Assembly (NCBI GenBank): GCA_004352715.1
Contig: SCFE01000115.1
Span: 648,557-712,556 of the forward strand
Source of the DNA: Hofstenia miamia
Taxonomy: Eukaryota > Xenacoelomorpha > Acoela
DNA length: 64,000 nucleotides
Direction: 5' to 3'
Under the pieces are notes generated by a model that saw only the letters and a list, made by a program, of their open reading frames with translations, was not told where the DNA came from and ran no database searches. The translations under genes were made by a program, and so were the position numbers. Shown here in pieces: positions 24,801 to 36,885 of the stretch; within the stretch, counting starts at the first letter, position 1; every line of letters starts with the position of its first letter.

Positions 24801-26044
24801 TGTATTTTATATCTTTGGGGCTATCTTGAATTACATATAGTATGACCCGGCAAAATAGAGATACACCGAAAATACCGGTAATGCGGTATTTCTTCTAAAA
24901 TAATTATGGTTATTTTACTTCTGTTGATGTTCACTGTTTGTAGAGCTTTGAGCGTGCCGCTTCAACTCACACGTTCTCAGGCAACTGCGTGTAGTATGAA
25001 AACTTAAATTATTTTGGTCTGTGCCCTATGATATGGTATTTGGTATTAAACCAAGTAGCTAGCATTGTCGGATAACCAATGGTCTATTATTGGAATCAAT
25101 GGCCAATCATGGCAATTCATTTGCCAAACACAACCAACAAAACAAAATTTTTTAAAAATCTTAAAATTCCACAATTTTGCATTGAACTTATTATGTTATT
25201 GTATATAATATATACATTGCGTTAAAGGTTTATTTCAATTTTCAGTTTCTTATAACTATTAATGGTGCAACCATGAGTCATTAATGGCATTACTGGATTG
25301 ATTTGCCATCTAGCTAACAAATATTAATAATGATAATTTATAATTATGCCAGATCAAATTAAATTTTCATAATAAATGAAATTATTTACCATTCAGTAGT
25401 TGATAATGCAATCTAGTATGCCTGCTCTTTTTTTATGAGCACTGTATAAGGAATTAAATGGTTTGTAGCAGGTTGTTCCATCTTAAGGATAATATATATG
25501 TACTTTACACACTTCCAACGGTGCCCTTAACTCAACCAAATTATGCCAAGTTAGGAATTACAATTCATAATATAATATTGGCTATCATCCTCGGACTGTT
25601 TGTGGGAAACATGTGACATTTGTTACCACTGATGCCATCAGTGGCTCATTTGTGGCATTAGTGGCAACTTTAGTAATCAATAATCAATGAGCAGATGCTT
25701 GCAAATAAAACTCAAGTCATTATTTTGAAAGAATTTTCTAAATAATTTGTTCATGAATATTTGGACGCCTTGAAATTAACTGTCATATAAAAAAGTTACA
25801 TTTGAGTAGAAGACATTTTTCACGATTTAAGAAAGTACTATTCAAAAATTGTTACTTAATTTAAAAATTTTGAATTTTTGTTACATTTGGCAGATTTTTA
25901 TGCTTATTGTTATCATTTTTAAATAAGACATACTTTCTAATTATAACAGATATCCTTCTGCGTTTTGCTGGGCTTGTGTTTGTTTAAGCAGAAATGTTTG
26001 AACTGCTTAGCAATAAAATTGTCGTTTTACAGATAAAAGTAATG
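21828..26044. other. Gene-poor stretch upstream of the MIF-like gene
   Basis: AT-rich, with TA-rich palindromic sequence near 22606-22690 and a join at 22773 (N followed by a run of G). Short TGG/CCA-rich patches at about 25070-25140 and 25600-25690 resemble the arms of the element at 26045-27240. I see no exon with matching splice phases. Confidence 0.5.
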
Positions 26045-27240
26045 CTATGCTATCAAAACCATCAATGGCCTATTAATGGACTATTATTGGCTCACCAATG
26101 GTACAATTATCGACCATTACTGGCTCACCAATGGGTCACAGGGTATCCCTCAAAATGTATAAAGGATAAAACGTCTAAAATTTTAGACTTGTCAAATAGT
26201 TAAAGATATTAATTTAATGAAGAAATTTCTTCAAATAAGGGCTCCTTATTATTACTTAATGAAGGATTTATTGATACAAAAAAATGCGAACAACTTGGTA
26301 ATTTACTATAAAATGGGTTTTTTCACATTAGTGCAAACTAAATATTGCAATAAGTACAATATTTACACACTACTTAATATTGATGTCACAACAGGAAATA
26401 CGGCGCTAAAGGCGTTGTGAAGCAAATTATTTTTACACTCAATAGTATATTCCCTCTATTTACGACTAATATTAATTAAATGTTAAAGCCTCATGATCCT
26501 GAAAAATAAGATTCCGCCATAGCAGCTAAATAGTTCAGATGCAATTTGAAGTTCAATTTTGAAAAATCTGGTACATCTGCAACTAGTTTTGTCAAGACAC
26601 AGTTAGTCGATGCATCCAATGCATATGTTTAAAAACTGTTTGAATATCCTGGCTACAAAGAGTGAGAGTTGAGTTCTCTCATGATACCTTTCAAGTGGAT
26701 AAAGGATAATTAATCCGGGGACCAGGAAACCCTGCATAAGCATATTTGCTAGTTTATACAAAGTTAATATCAGTTAAGAAACGTATGAACAAGTATGATA
26801 TTTGTGATATTGACTTAATATGAAATATATTAAGTCGCAATTTTTCAAATGTATATAAATGGTATTAATTTAAAGGACTCGGCAAGAGTCGAACCTGTAT
26901 TATACCGTCCGGACGGATTTTTCCAAGAAAACGAATCCTTAACATTGCTTATGTATAAATTCGCATATGATTTTGATACAAAGAATTTGCAATAAGTTAA
27001 CATTAAACATAAATTGATTAATTTTAGTGTGGATAATTTCATTCTCTCGTCGTAACGGTTGTTTTCAGTGTTTTATATAGCTAGACATTTTATCCTTTAG
27101 ACATTTTTGAGGTAAACCGGTCACAGTGGGATATATATTATTGTCCCATTAATTGTCCAGCGGTCATCTGCCATTAATGGCAACTACAATGGCTTATCGT
27201 CGGACCGTTAATGGCTTGCTATTTGGGAAGTGCTCAGCTA
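26045..27240. mobile_element. Possible 1.2-kb element with long imperfect inverted repeats
   Basis: CCTCAAAATGTATAAAGGAT at 26148 and on to 26177 is inverted at 27082-27112 (reverse complement begins CCTCAAAAATGTCTAAAGGA). Outside each arm is a patch dense in AATGG/CCATT words (26065-26140 and 27140-27225). The left patch contains an 18-base near-repeat, ATTATTGGCTCACCAATGG and ATTACTGGCTCACCAATGG. The core has no recognisable transposase. Confidence 0.55.
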
Positions 27241-30200
27241 CAGTCAGAGTTGGATGCGATCAGGGCTACAACTTCTGCTGAAACATTTTCATATTTGCAG
27301 CATAATTGTCTGTTGGCATAACAATGCACTTATGCTTTCATGCAAAGCATTTGAATAAATTTCAAATAATAGCATATGCAACAATTTTTTCGACGAATCG
27401 GAATATATAAATTTTTAAAAGTACGTAGTAGGAGAGTAGAAGTACCTTTATTTTTATGGGTCTGCTCATAGCTGTTCAAGTGAATGGTCTTTAAAGCATG
27501 CGTCTATGACTGATATTCATTGATAATATTTGATGAAAATTGCCAATGTCCGAATTTCATTTTCCAAGAGAGTTGTAAAAAACAAATATCTTTGTTTTTA
27601 ATTTTCTAAGCGAAAAATTTTACTGAAAAAATCGCATGGTTCCGTTCTCAGGGAGGTTTTATTCACCTTTATTTCATAATTTCCTTCAAACTTCAATAAT
27701 TTAAGCTACTTTCAAATTCATTTTTTCCACTTTCTAATCTCAAGCTACCGCTATGCATTGCCAAACTTGCATTATTCGGACTGCAAACACAAGCACTGCA
27801 CTGTTGCCTGAAAAAACGGGTAAACATTTGTACACTAGATTCATATCAGTGGACCAATCCAATATTATTGCAATTTGATTTACAAATACTTATGGGAAAC
27901 CTAGCCTTTTCCGCTTGTGCTATTTATTCGTATTAATTAATTTATAAGTAACTAACAGCTAATACTTCGTTTGCCTTGCTTTGTTTTGTCCAAGGAATTA
28001 GATGAAGAAAAGTTTAGAATATCATTCTAAAGCCCATGATAAAGTTTACCAAACTATCATTTGACCAAACTTGAGGGCATTCATCCAAGTATAGGATCCA
28101 AGATACTACTAAGATGGATTTTTCATAAAATATTTGTGAAAACGCCATAATATCTTCTTTGCCTTGCAATAGGCTGATTTTACTCCGCAACCCGATTAAT
28201 AACGTTTACTTAAAATAGAAGAATGCTATTTTAACACAAACAAATTCATAACGGAGCATTTTAAGATCAAGAATGAATAGCAAACAAATACAATTTTCCT
28301 ATATGCATATTGTTAAATCCTAACATTCTAGATTTCACCAATTGTAGACTTTGTGAATGAGGTTGCTAAGCGTACATTCGCAATGACATATCCGAGGATG
28401 CCCGTAGCACAGAACCCCAACTGTAATGATTATCAGTGGCAATATAATGTATGAAAACTATTTACAGCCTTGATTTGAATAAGAATATTTTTTCAAGTTA
28501 AAACGTCAAAGATCAATATTTTAAATTTAAATCCAAAATTGTATTTCATGCATTCGAATGTATATTGAAGTTAAATTTAGACAATGGTTAAATTCGTAAA
28601 TATAGAAATACATAGTGTGCAAATAGTAGAGCATCTTTGGAATGACTTCAACGAGATGCAAGCTGTCCTTACATCAACTTGAACAGTATGCTTTCAGACG
28701 CGCATCTTTTGATATCTAAAATTTTATGAATCAATGAGCATCAATGCAATTTTCAAGAATAGTTTTGAAATACGATATATATTTGACAAAAATCCACAAA
28801 TACTGTAATATCGGTACTGGTTGTTTATATGGGCCAGACCAATTGTTTTCGATTTAGCCATCGTTTTCTTAAGAATAGGTTTCTATGCGAAATTAGGGAT
28901 TAAAAGCACCCGCGGGAGATATTACAATACAAAAAAGTTTATTAAAAAATTCAATAAACAACAAATTTTCATTTCCATGATTTAAGTTTTCAAGATGTTT
29001 TTTAAGCTTTTCTTATTTAATTCCAAGCAATAGTCTGTCATTGTACGTTAGTCTCATCAGTCTTGGTAGGACTCTTTAAGTGTTTTGATGGCATGGTACA
29101 GATTTACCAACAACTGCTAAGGAATGTTGCTAAGGTGTTAATGTAGTCAAACTTAATCCGACCTTGCAACCAAGAGCTTCACAGTTGGAAATCCAATTTT
29201 ACAACAGATTGTAATAATTATCCGTATCTTGTTCAAAGAAATCACTTTAGCACTTCACAACAGCTTTTCAAATTCCTAGCTTCTTTTGCTGACATTGATC
29301 AATATTTAGAAATTGTCGAATTTCAGGAATATTGAATATTTCAAATCGTTTCTTTCAGTTAATGAAACTTACACGTGTTTACCAGTAAGTTTTAGTCAAA
29401 AATTGGTAATTTGCTCGAATTATCGGCTCTTAAGCTCACAAGTATAAGGCGCACAGTGTGTAGGTCTTGTGAAACTTACAAAACGTATGCATAATATTTC
29501 TAAGTCTTAGTCTTATGCTAATAAGTTTTTAAGTTTTTATCTAGTTCTTGTGAGCTTTCTTAGGCAATTATGTGTAAAAAGCATTTTTAAGCATTTCAAG
29601 TAGTTTCAAATTATTTACGTATCTTAAAGTTATTACTAAAAAATCATGAAGCAAGAAAACAAATGTCTACATGACCATTGAAGTCTTTTAGTTTGCGAAA
29701 AAACTTGCAACCGAAACTCTTCATTTACCTCAAAATCTAATGTCATTGTTTCACTTAGCGGGTTTTATGGCGCTAACTAAAGTTTGGGAAATTTGTCAAG
29801 TTGAACCAACCGCAATGGGGGCTACTCACGAAATTTGAATTTTTGAATAAATTCAAAAAATTATAATATCACTATATGATTTGCTTAAATTTTTTGTCCT
29901 AGGAAAAAATTATGCTTTATTTAAGAAATATTAAGACACAAATGTCAGCCCATTACACAGATTTCATATGAATGAGGTCATTAGAAATACAAAACTGAAT
30001 CTAAAATAGTTCATTATTAAGTGTTTTTAAAGGATGAATTTTTTGTATCTACCTGTAGGAACACTAAAAACACTCAAATTTTAGATTTATTTCAAACACC
30101 AGCTAGACAGATTGACATAAAAATGAATATGTGTATAGCTAATGAAGTACGCACAATCAAATAGGGATGCTGTTTTATATCTTAAATAGCTCTTTTATAA

Positions 30201-30394
30201 TGGATAATATGGAAACAAGGCTGAACATAGAGAATGATTATATTTAAATGCAATTCCCTTAATAGTAAAAAAGGAATGGATTTGGTTATGTTCCTAGTTG
30301 TATATATATAAGCTCACTAGAGAATTTGATATAAAACAAAACCGGGTTAACCTACATTTTGCCTTTCAGCAATTTCATCAACTGTATGTAATAT

Positions 30395-30431
<37 letters not shown>

Positions 30432-31030
30432 ATGTGAATGAGACATTTACATTTGCTACTTTTGTCGCACAATTTGTCTCTAGATTAACTTTCTTTAATT
30501 ATTATGTTTTTCCAAGCATTTTGTGATTTCAAGTGCTTAGAATCTCTGTGAATCTGACTATGTTTATATTGCTGATCGAAGTGATCGTTTTGGCATCGTT
30601 ATCCAGAGTGCTATTTCTTACACATTTTCTACATCAAGTGCTTCTGGGAATTGTCATTGGTAAATCTCTTTCAAACTGCTATATTAATAATTCACTATTT
30701 TCATTTACATTTCATAATATGATCTAACAAATGAATCTTTTGAACATTTCGAAAATATTTTGAAAACTTAGTCTGGATATTTATTTTAATATATAGTTCT
30801 AAGCAAGGATGGACGCGGATACGGTGCAGAGCGGGTACTGAATTTCAAATACCACGTGGGTTGCGGTGCGGGTGGACATTTTTATTTTGTTATATGTGTA
30901 ATACTAAACTAATACAATATAAATTATACTAAGAAATCTATATAATATAATATATAAATCATTTACAACTTCCATTACTCGGCAGAATTAACCGAGTGTG
31001 ATCACCGTGTCAAAGACATCGGCTAGACAC
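27241..31030. other. No gene recognised
   Basis: AT-rich, with a (TA)n at 30399-30426 and a GC-richer patch at 30808-30875 (GGATGGACGCGG, GGTGCGGGTGGAC) that may be the end of a hAT-like element with no visible partner. An inverted pair around CTTAAGCTCACAAG (29425) and CTTGTGAGCTTTCTTAG (29551) is short and unexplained. Confidence 0.45.
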
Positions 31031-31600
31031 AAATGAGGTACAAGTGCTTGTTAAATTTAGGCTGGGACTCCGTCCGAATGGGTACGTTCTTATTATGTCC
31101 AGATAAAGCACTCGACCCATTAGGTCATCATGCCTTTGCAAGGGTAGTGATATTATTCTGAAGACATAATTCACTAACGAGTGTTATCCTCAACTCCTGC
31201 AGGCGAGCACATCTCAAGCCGATATTATAGCAAGGAGCTAATCTTCCCTACAGACTTTCATGCCCAGCAGACTTTCTTGTTTCTGTTTAGTCACTTGGAA
31301 ATTCAGGAGCAATGGATGTGACAGTTGCACAGCTGCTCAATAATCAACTCTTTACTGGAGCGAGTGCAATGTCAAGCAATGTTTTATAGCTAGCGGAGCA
31401 GGGAAAACATAATAACAATGATGATAAATACTCTGAGATTTCTGGGAGTGTCTTCCAATTGCTGTAGCGCACTATGGTTAATGTGGTAATGAATCTATGA
31501 AAACTCATAAAGATTGCTGGCAGATTAGCCATTCATTTGAAAACAACGACAAGAATAGCAAGGAAAGATCTTTTGACCCGTTTATGGATTGTTTTAACTC
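31031..31600 (+). pseudogene. Decayed RT-associated C-terminal domain (retroelement)
   Basis: Read across stops, the plus strand gives LGWDSVRMGTFLLCPDKALD, then PLGHHAFAC (a C/H zinc-knuckle-like element). Next come PADFLV, GAMDVTVAQLLNNQLFTG, AEQGKHNNNDDKY and IAGRLAIHL. The same order (RPAD, FD-TV-PLN, AEE-KH-ND-K, A-RLA) appears in the less decayed copy at 52536-52990 on the other strand. I know this module from the C-terminal ends of retroelement RT proteins in cnidarians, sponges and other invertebrates. It is non-functional here. Confidence 0.65.
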
Positions 31601-32769
31601 GCTGCACTGATTGTGCAATTATTGCAAGAACACCGTCACAGTGATGCTCATCACTATAATTTCTACTATTGCACCTATTCATCTCTATCAACCTGACAAC
31701 CTGATGTGATTGTATTCCTCCTCCTGTAACATTTAAGACCGATGTATTTCGTATTTATAAATCTAAGACTAATGTTAATATTAATTTGTAAATTTAAGAA
31801 TTGTGAAAATGTTGAATTGAAAATTTATAACTAATGCAAATGTTGATTTATAATTTTATTTTATAATTTAGTAAATCTCTGATTAAAATATACAATTCCA
31901 CAAAAAAGAAAATATGAGAGCAATTCTAACAGGTTTTTCTCTAATTAATGTCTTTTACATTATATAGCTTTAAAGATATCGGAAGTCGTTGAATTGTTCT
32001 AAACTAGTTCAGAAATTGTATTTTATATATAAAATCAATTATTTGAAATATTCTGTTAAAGAAATATTAAAAATATCAGCTATGATATTTGAATTCTCAA
32101 ATGACAATGTCTTATATTTCTCTGAATTTAGTCATTGTTTTCTTACTCAACAGCAATTTAACCACAATTTCATTTTCTTGTAAAGATATATTTTAATTTA
32201 AATGTGGAAAATTCTAATTTTATTTCTAATTTTTGTTGAAATTGGCTGAAGAAATTGCCTCACCAACAGGACCAACACCAACAACGCCTAAATCACCAAC
32301 AGTAGACACTTCTTCAAAAATAACTCAATGCATTGAATTTTAAAAAAATGTCACATTTTACTTCTATTTCTGACTTTTAATTAATACAAAAATCACTTCA
32401 ATAAGGATTACATAGTGCTTACATTGCATTGAATTACAATTATTAACAAAAAACTTATAGATATATGAATATTAATTCAATATTAATAAAAAATGTTTTT
32501 AGAAGACAGCAGGAACTGTAATAATTTTTGTAATTATAAAAAAAATTATTTTTCAATTTTCTTCACGTAAAAATACTCGAAAATTGAAAATCGAGCTCCA
32601 TACTTCTGTGCATAATAATAGTCATACATACTAAGTCTTTCAATAAGTTTGTAGAATGAAATGCTTAGAAATAATGAACTAAGTTGTAATTTCGTTTGTA
32701 AGTTGATCGATGTTAATTATGTTCACATGCAATAAACTGCCCACTTTGTTTTGTTCGTTCAGTCATAAA
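31601..32769. other. No gene recognised
   Basis: Very AT-rich sequence between two transposon remnants. Confidence 0.5.
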
Positions 32770-33842
32770 AAGACTACAAACTCATTGAATCAATGTAGAA
32801 AATTGAATCGTCACTGATTGAATTCAGATCCGTCATCAAATTCCTAGTCAAAGAAGGTTCTTCAGCGAATGAAATCATGCAACGGATGACTAAGATCCAC
32901 CAGCAAAATCCTCCAAATATTCCAAAGTCACCAAGTGGACCGTAGAGTTCAAGAGAAGCCATCAATCCTTAGTCAGGTTGACCCTTGGAGGTGACGAACC
33001 CAGAAGTCATCCGGCGTGTGGGGGAGCTTGTGATTACTGATCGCCGTTTTAGGGTCAAGGAAGTCTGTATTTCAGAAGGGAGCGCTTTTACAATTCCTCA
33101 CGATAATCTGCATCTCTCAGAGATGGGTGCCTCGAAGCCTGCATGTGCAAGATCCATGGCAGTGGATGCGCCTCAGCTCACAACTTCTGGAACTTTACAG
33201 GAGAGATACAGAAGACTCCCACTTGCGACTTACGACTGGAAATGAGACCTGGGTGCACCACTGCGATCCTGAGAGCAAGATCGCCTCAATGCAGTGGAAG
33301 CACAGCGAATCGCCAACTCCAAAAGTTTCGGACTAAGTCTTCTAGGATTAAATGGTCTTCTGCTTATCGATTACTTGCCCAGAAGGTCTATCATCATTAG
33401 TCCGTACTACTCGGATCTGATGGTCAAGTTTCATCGAACCATCAAGAAGAAAAGGCGAGGATTTCTGACTCGTAGTATGCTCCTTCTGAATGACAGTGCG
33501 CTACTGCAAATGTACCGCGGGGCACAAGCCGCAATCAATAAAATGTGCTTCGAACAGTTGGTTCACCTAGCCTACAATCTCAAACTGGCCTTAGCGATTT
33601 CAACTGATTGAAGACCGATATTCGGGGAAGGCGCTTTAGAGACGATGAGGAGCTGAAATCCGCCGTAGATGAGAGGTTCAACCTCAAGCCACAAGACTTC
33701 TTCCATGCGGGAATTGGGGCACGTCAGCACCGATGATCTAAGTGAATTACAGTTAGGGAAGATATGTGGTGATACTTTTGTTTTTATGAATTATACATGT
33801 ATATGAAGTAAAATTCTACGAATATTTTGAACACCCCTGGTA
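32770..33842 (+). pseudogene. Decayed mariner transposase
   Basis: The GC-richer plus strand contains, across frameshifts, the mariner order: an N-terminal HTH region (EFRSVIKFLVKEGSSANEI near 32820), NPEVIRRVGELVITDRRFRV (33000), TGNETWVHHCDPESK (33240), LLLNDSAL (33485), LAYNLKLAL (33573), and a C-terminal RGRRFRDDEELK-DERFNL ending at about 33732. The catalytic TGDETW box reads TGNETW, the downstream HDNA box is altered, and the YSPDLAPSD block is degraded. A 3' end candidate, GAACACCCCTGGTA, is at 33829-33842; the matching 5' end was not seen. Confidence 0.85.
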
Positions 33843-33894
33843 CATTATCTTCATATCTGCATTTTTCTAAGCCGTTGCATTTTCGTTTCGTGTT
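33675..33894 (+). repeat. 220-bp copy identical to 17478-17697
   Basis: It runs from within the mariner C-terminus through 52 bases of flank and stops at the N gap. Shared flank beyond the element indicates the same locus represented twice, not two insertions. Confidence 0.9.
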
Positions 33895-34303
33895 NNNNNN
33901 NNNNNNNNNNNNNNNNNNNNNNNNNNNNNNNNNNNNNNNNNNNNNNNNNNNNNNNNNNNNNNNNNNNNNNNNNNNNNNNNNNNNNNNNNNNNNNNNNNNN
34001 NNNNNNNNNNNNNNNNNNNNNNNNNNNNNNNNNNNNNNNNNNNNNNNNNNNNNNNNNNNNNNNNNNNNNNNNNNNNNNNNNNNNNNNNNNNNNNNNNNNN
34101 NNNNNNNNNNNNNNNNNNNNNNNNNNNNNNNNNNNNNNNNNNNNNNNNNNNNNNNNNNNNNNNNNNNNNNNNNNNNNNNNNNNNNNNNNNNNNNNNNNNN
34201 NNNNNNNNNNNNNNNNNNNNNNNNNNNNNNNNNNNNNNNNNNNNNNNNNNNNNNNNNNNNNNNNNNNNNNNNNNNNNNNNNNNNNNNNNNNNNNNNNNNN
34301 NNN
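33895..34303. other. Assembly gap
   Basis: 409 N bases followed by a (TA)n array. Confidence 0.99.
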
Positions 34304-34332
34304 ATATATATATATATATATATATATATATA

Positions 34333-34796
34333 GCTACAGTAAAAAGTGAGAAAAAAATTTTCATATACAAATTACAGTACACAAGCTTTTCACACCATTA
34401 AAGTGCCATGCTCTGGACCAACACATTTAGGCAATCACACACAATTTACAACATTACCCAAAAACAAAGCAGCTGGGGCCATTTACTTTATTAATTTTCA
34501 CTAAATATTTCTCACCGAGATGTAAGAAACGTTGTGCAATATTTTTAGTCTACTGGAACAAAAGATAGCAAATCTGTACTCAAGATATCCGGTATGAACC
34601 CAAAAACATTCTACAGAAACTTCAACAAAAGAAATGAATGGAAAAGATTTGTCAAAATTGCTTTACAAAATTTAAAACTCATTGAAGTCAACCGCTCATT
34701 TGAACTTAATTTGCCGTCGATTGAAATAAACTTAGTTACTGTGTGTGTTTTTGTTGCAAAGAGATTGAAAATATTCTGTTTCTTATTTTTTACCCG

Positions 34797-34828
<32 letters not shown>

Positions 34829-34909
34829 NGAGCATGGCACTTTAATGGTGTGAAAAGCTTGTGTACTGTAATTTGTATATGAAAATTTTTTTCTCACTTT
34901 TTACTGTAG

Positions 34910-34910
<1 letters not shown>
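34333..34910. repeat. 81-bp perfect inverted repeat bounded by (TA)n and a single N
   Basis: 34333-34413 is the exact reverse complement of 34830-34910. Each arm ends outward in a (TA)n array. The inner right boundary is the single N at 34829, itself preceded by another (TA)n. A contig inserted in the wrong orientation explains this better than a transposon. Confidence 0.9.
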
Positions 34911-34944
<34 letters not shown>

Positions 34945-35680
34945 AATATATATGCTGTTTTAATCTAGAACATTTCCCAAAGTTATATAGGTAGCTGAAG
35001 TTTCCAACGCAAGTTTCAAACAATTAGCTATATTTTTAGCAAATTATAAATTTTGATATTTTCTATGTAGCATTCTTTGCAAAACTTTAACCAGTTTTTC
35101 AATTTTCAGAGCATTTAAATTGTGAATACATTAGCTAGTTTAGTTAGTTTATATTTGAATGATAATTGAAATGTAGCATTATAAAAAATTTTATTTTACA
35201 TTAACCTCATTTGAAGAATAAATCAGTAAACAAAAAAACATGTAAACATTTTCTGCTAATTCCAAACATAGTTACAACTTTAGTAGGATGTTTCAAACTT
35301 CTCGCCTGCCATTTGCACTTGAATGTGTTTCCTTACGAAAATCTTTCAAATTAGTTTTGCATGTCCTTTCTCAGATTAGAAATGCAAACGTTCAAACTTC
35401 ATTATTTTAACGAAGTTTCTTAAATTTTCAAGTGAAATCTTGCAAATTATATTTTCTTTTTTGAAAGTTAAAATACACATTAAAAAGCTGAAAAACTCAA
35501 TTTATTGCAAAATTATTGACAGATTGTAAAAAAAGAAATTAATTGTTTTATTCAAATTGCAATAATATAGCCTACTGAAACAATAAAAGTTTCTCAATCC
35601 TTACATCTTCAAAAAAAAATTGTAAACGCTTATAGCTCAAAGACTATTAACTCTATGCTCCTCTTTCTTTTACCCACTTA
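34911..35680. other. No gene recognised
   Basis: A (TA)n array at 34911-34942 followed by AT-rich sequence without recognisable coding signal. Confidence 0.5.
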
Positions 35681-35712
35681 ATATTTTATTAAGAACTGTA
35701 AAGTTGCAGTGC

Positions 35713-35766
<54 letters not shown>

Positions 35767-35890
35767 GTACAATCAATAACAGGTACGTTTGACAAGCACC
35801 GATCTCATGAACTCCTAGACCAAGCATTCATTGCAGATTGCAGGGTAAATATAATGTGTAATGATTATTACAACATACAACATCTTTCCC
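35681..35890. repeat. Direct repeat A (left copy) flanking the integrase remnant
   Basis: Matches 36725-36885 at roughly 85-90% by eye, with a (TA)n expansion at 35716-35764 where the right copy has only a few TA units. Shared landmarks are AATATTTTATTA, ATGTACAATCAATAACAGGT and GCAAGCACCGATCT-like sequence. Confidence 0.75.
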
Positions 35891-35929
35891 TTCAACTTTT
35901 GAGTCAAGTGAATCTTTGATGAGAATCAA

Positions 35930-36700
35930 TAGGGCATCCAAAAAAACTGGGGTGATTTTCTTATACGCTCGGGTCGTCCTCTCCTGTATTCACTGCTTGG
36001 ATTGGCATATTCTTGAGCTTCATCCTCAATTTCCTTCTTTTTACAGTTATCTTCTCATTCTGCTGTAGGAAGGTCTTCAGTTTGTAGAGGTATATCATTG
36101 AAGTCATTAAAATAAGTGGTATGCTTTGAAAGTTTAGGATGGATTCTCAAATGAAATGGTCCTATTTCTTCGAATAATGCTATTATTTATTCTTAACATG
36201 TAAGACCTGGGAGCCTTAGCTTTCCCAATTATTGTTCCAATTGCACTGTCTAATGATACAACACAAACAATCGCTACAAGATTTAGTTCTTGTAATTTAC
36301 ATGTTTGCCGATTGTAAGACTTTTCTTGTGATAATCTATATTTTCTTTAATTTCTTTTAAATTCAGTTTGGGAAACTACTTTTGGTATGAGTGCACTCCT
36401 TGTCATAAATACATTTGAATGTAGGTGTTGGCTAAAGAATATTTGAGATGCGCGAATATGCACAAAAAGATAAAGGCGTATTGTTTTAGTCCATCAATGC
36501 GATTCTGTAGTCACGATTTTTCTTGAAAATCTTCTTGAATGCCTTAACTCCTTTCTCACTGTATGTTGCAATGATATCTAGACCTTGTACAAAAGTCCTA
36601 AACTCAGCAGAGCCAAAAGGATTGTTGTCTGCAACAATCTCATGTGGAATTCCATGTTATGAAAAGATGTCTTTTAATTTTCAAAATCCATTATCTCTGT
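35930..36700 (-). pseudogene. Decayed Ty3/gypsy-like integrase
   Basis: On the minus strand from about 36655, the reading HGIPHEIVADNNPFGSAEF is the integrase core segment around the second catalytic Asp (family consensus HGIP-x4-SDNGPQF-S-EF). It continues to KKIFKKNRDYRIALMD, a stop, then NNTPLSF, corresponding to the family's ALL-YRNTP block. Further on (about 36245-36150) is APRSYMLRINNSIIRRNR, matching the C-terminal PRSY-V----G-x-LRRNR block. The DNG has become DNN, and stops and frameshifts show it is dead. Confidence 0.8.
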
Positions 36701-36724
36701 CACCATGTAACAGAAATTTAACTA

Positions 36725-36885
36725 ATATTTTATTAGGAACTGCAAAGTTACAGTGTTGCATATATATTGCTAAAATGTACAATCAATAACAGGTACGTTT
36801 GACTAGCACCGATCTTATGAACTCCCTGATCAAGCATTCGTTGCAGGTTGCACAATAAATATAGTGTGTAATGATTATTACTACC
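36725..36885. repeat. Direct repeat A (right copy)
   Basis: Partner of 35681-35890. The two copies flank the integrase remnant but are shorter than usual LTRs and lack clear TG...CA ends. Confidence 0.7.
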
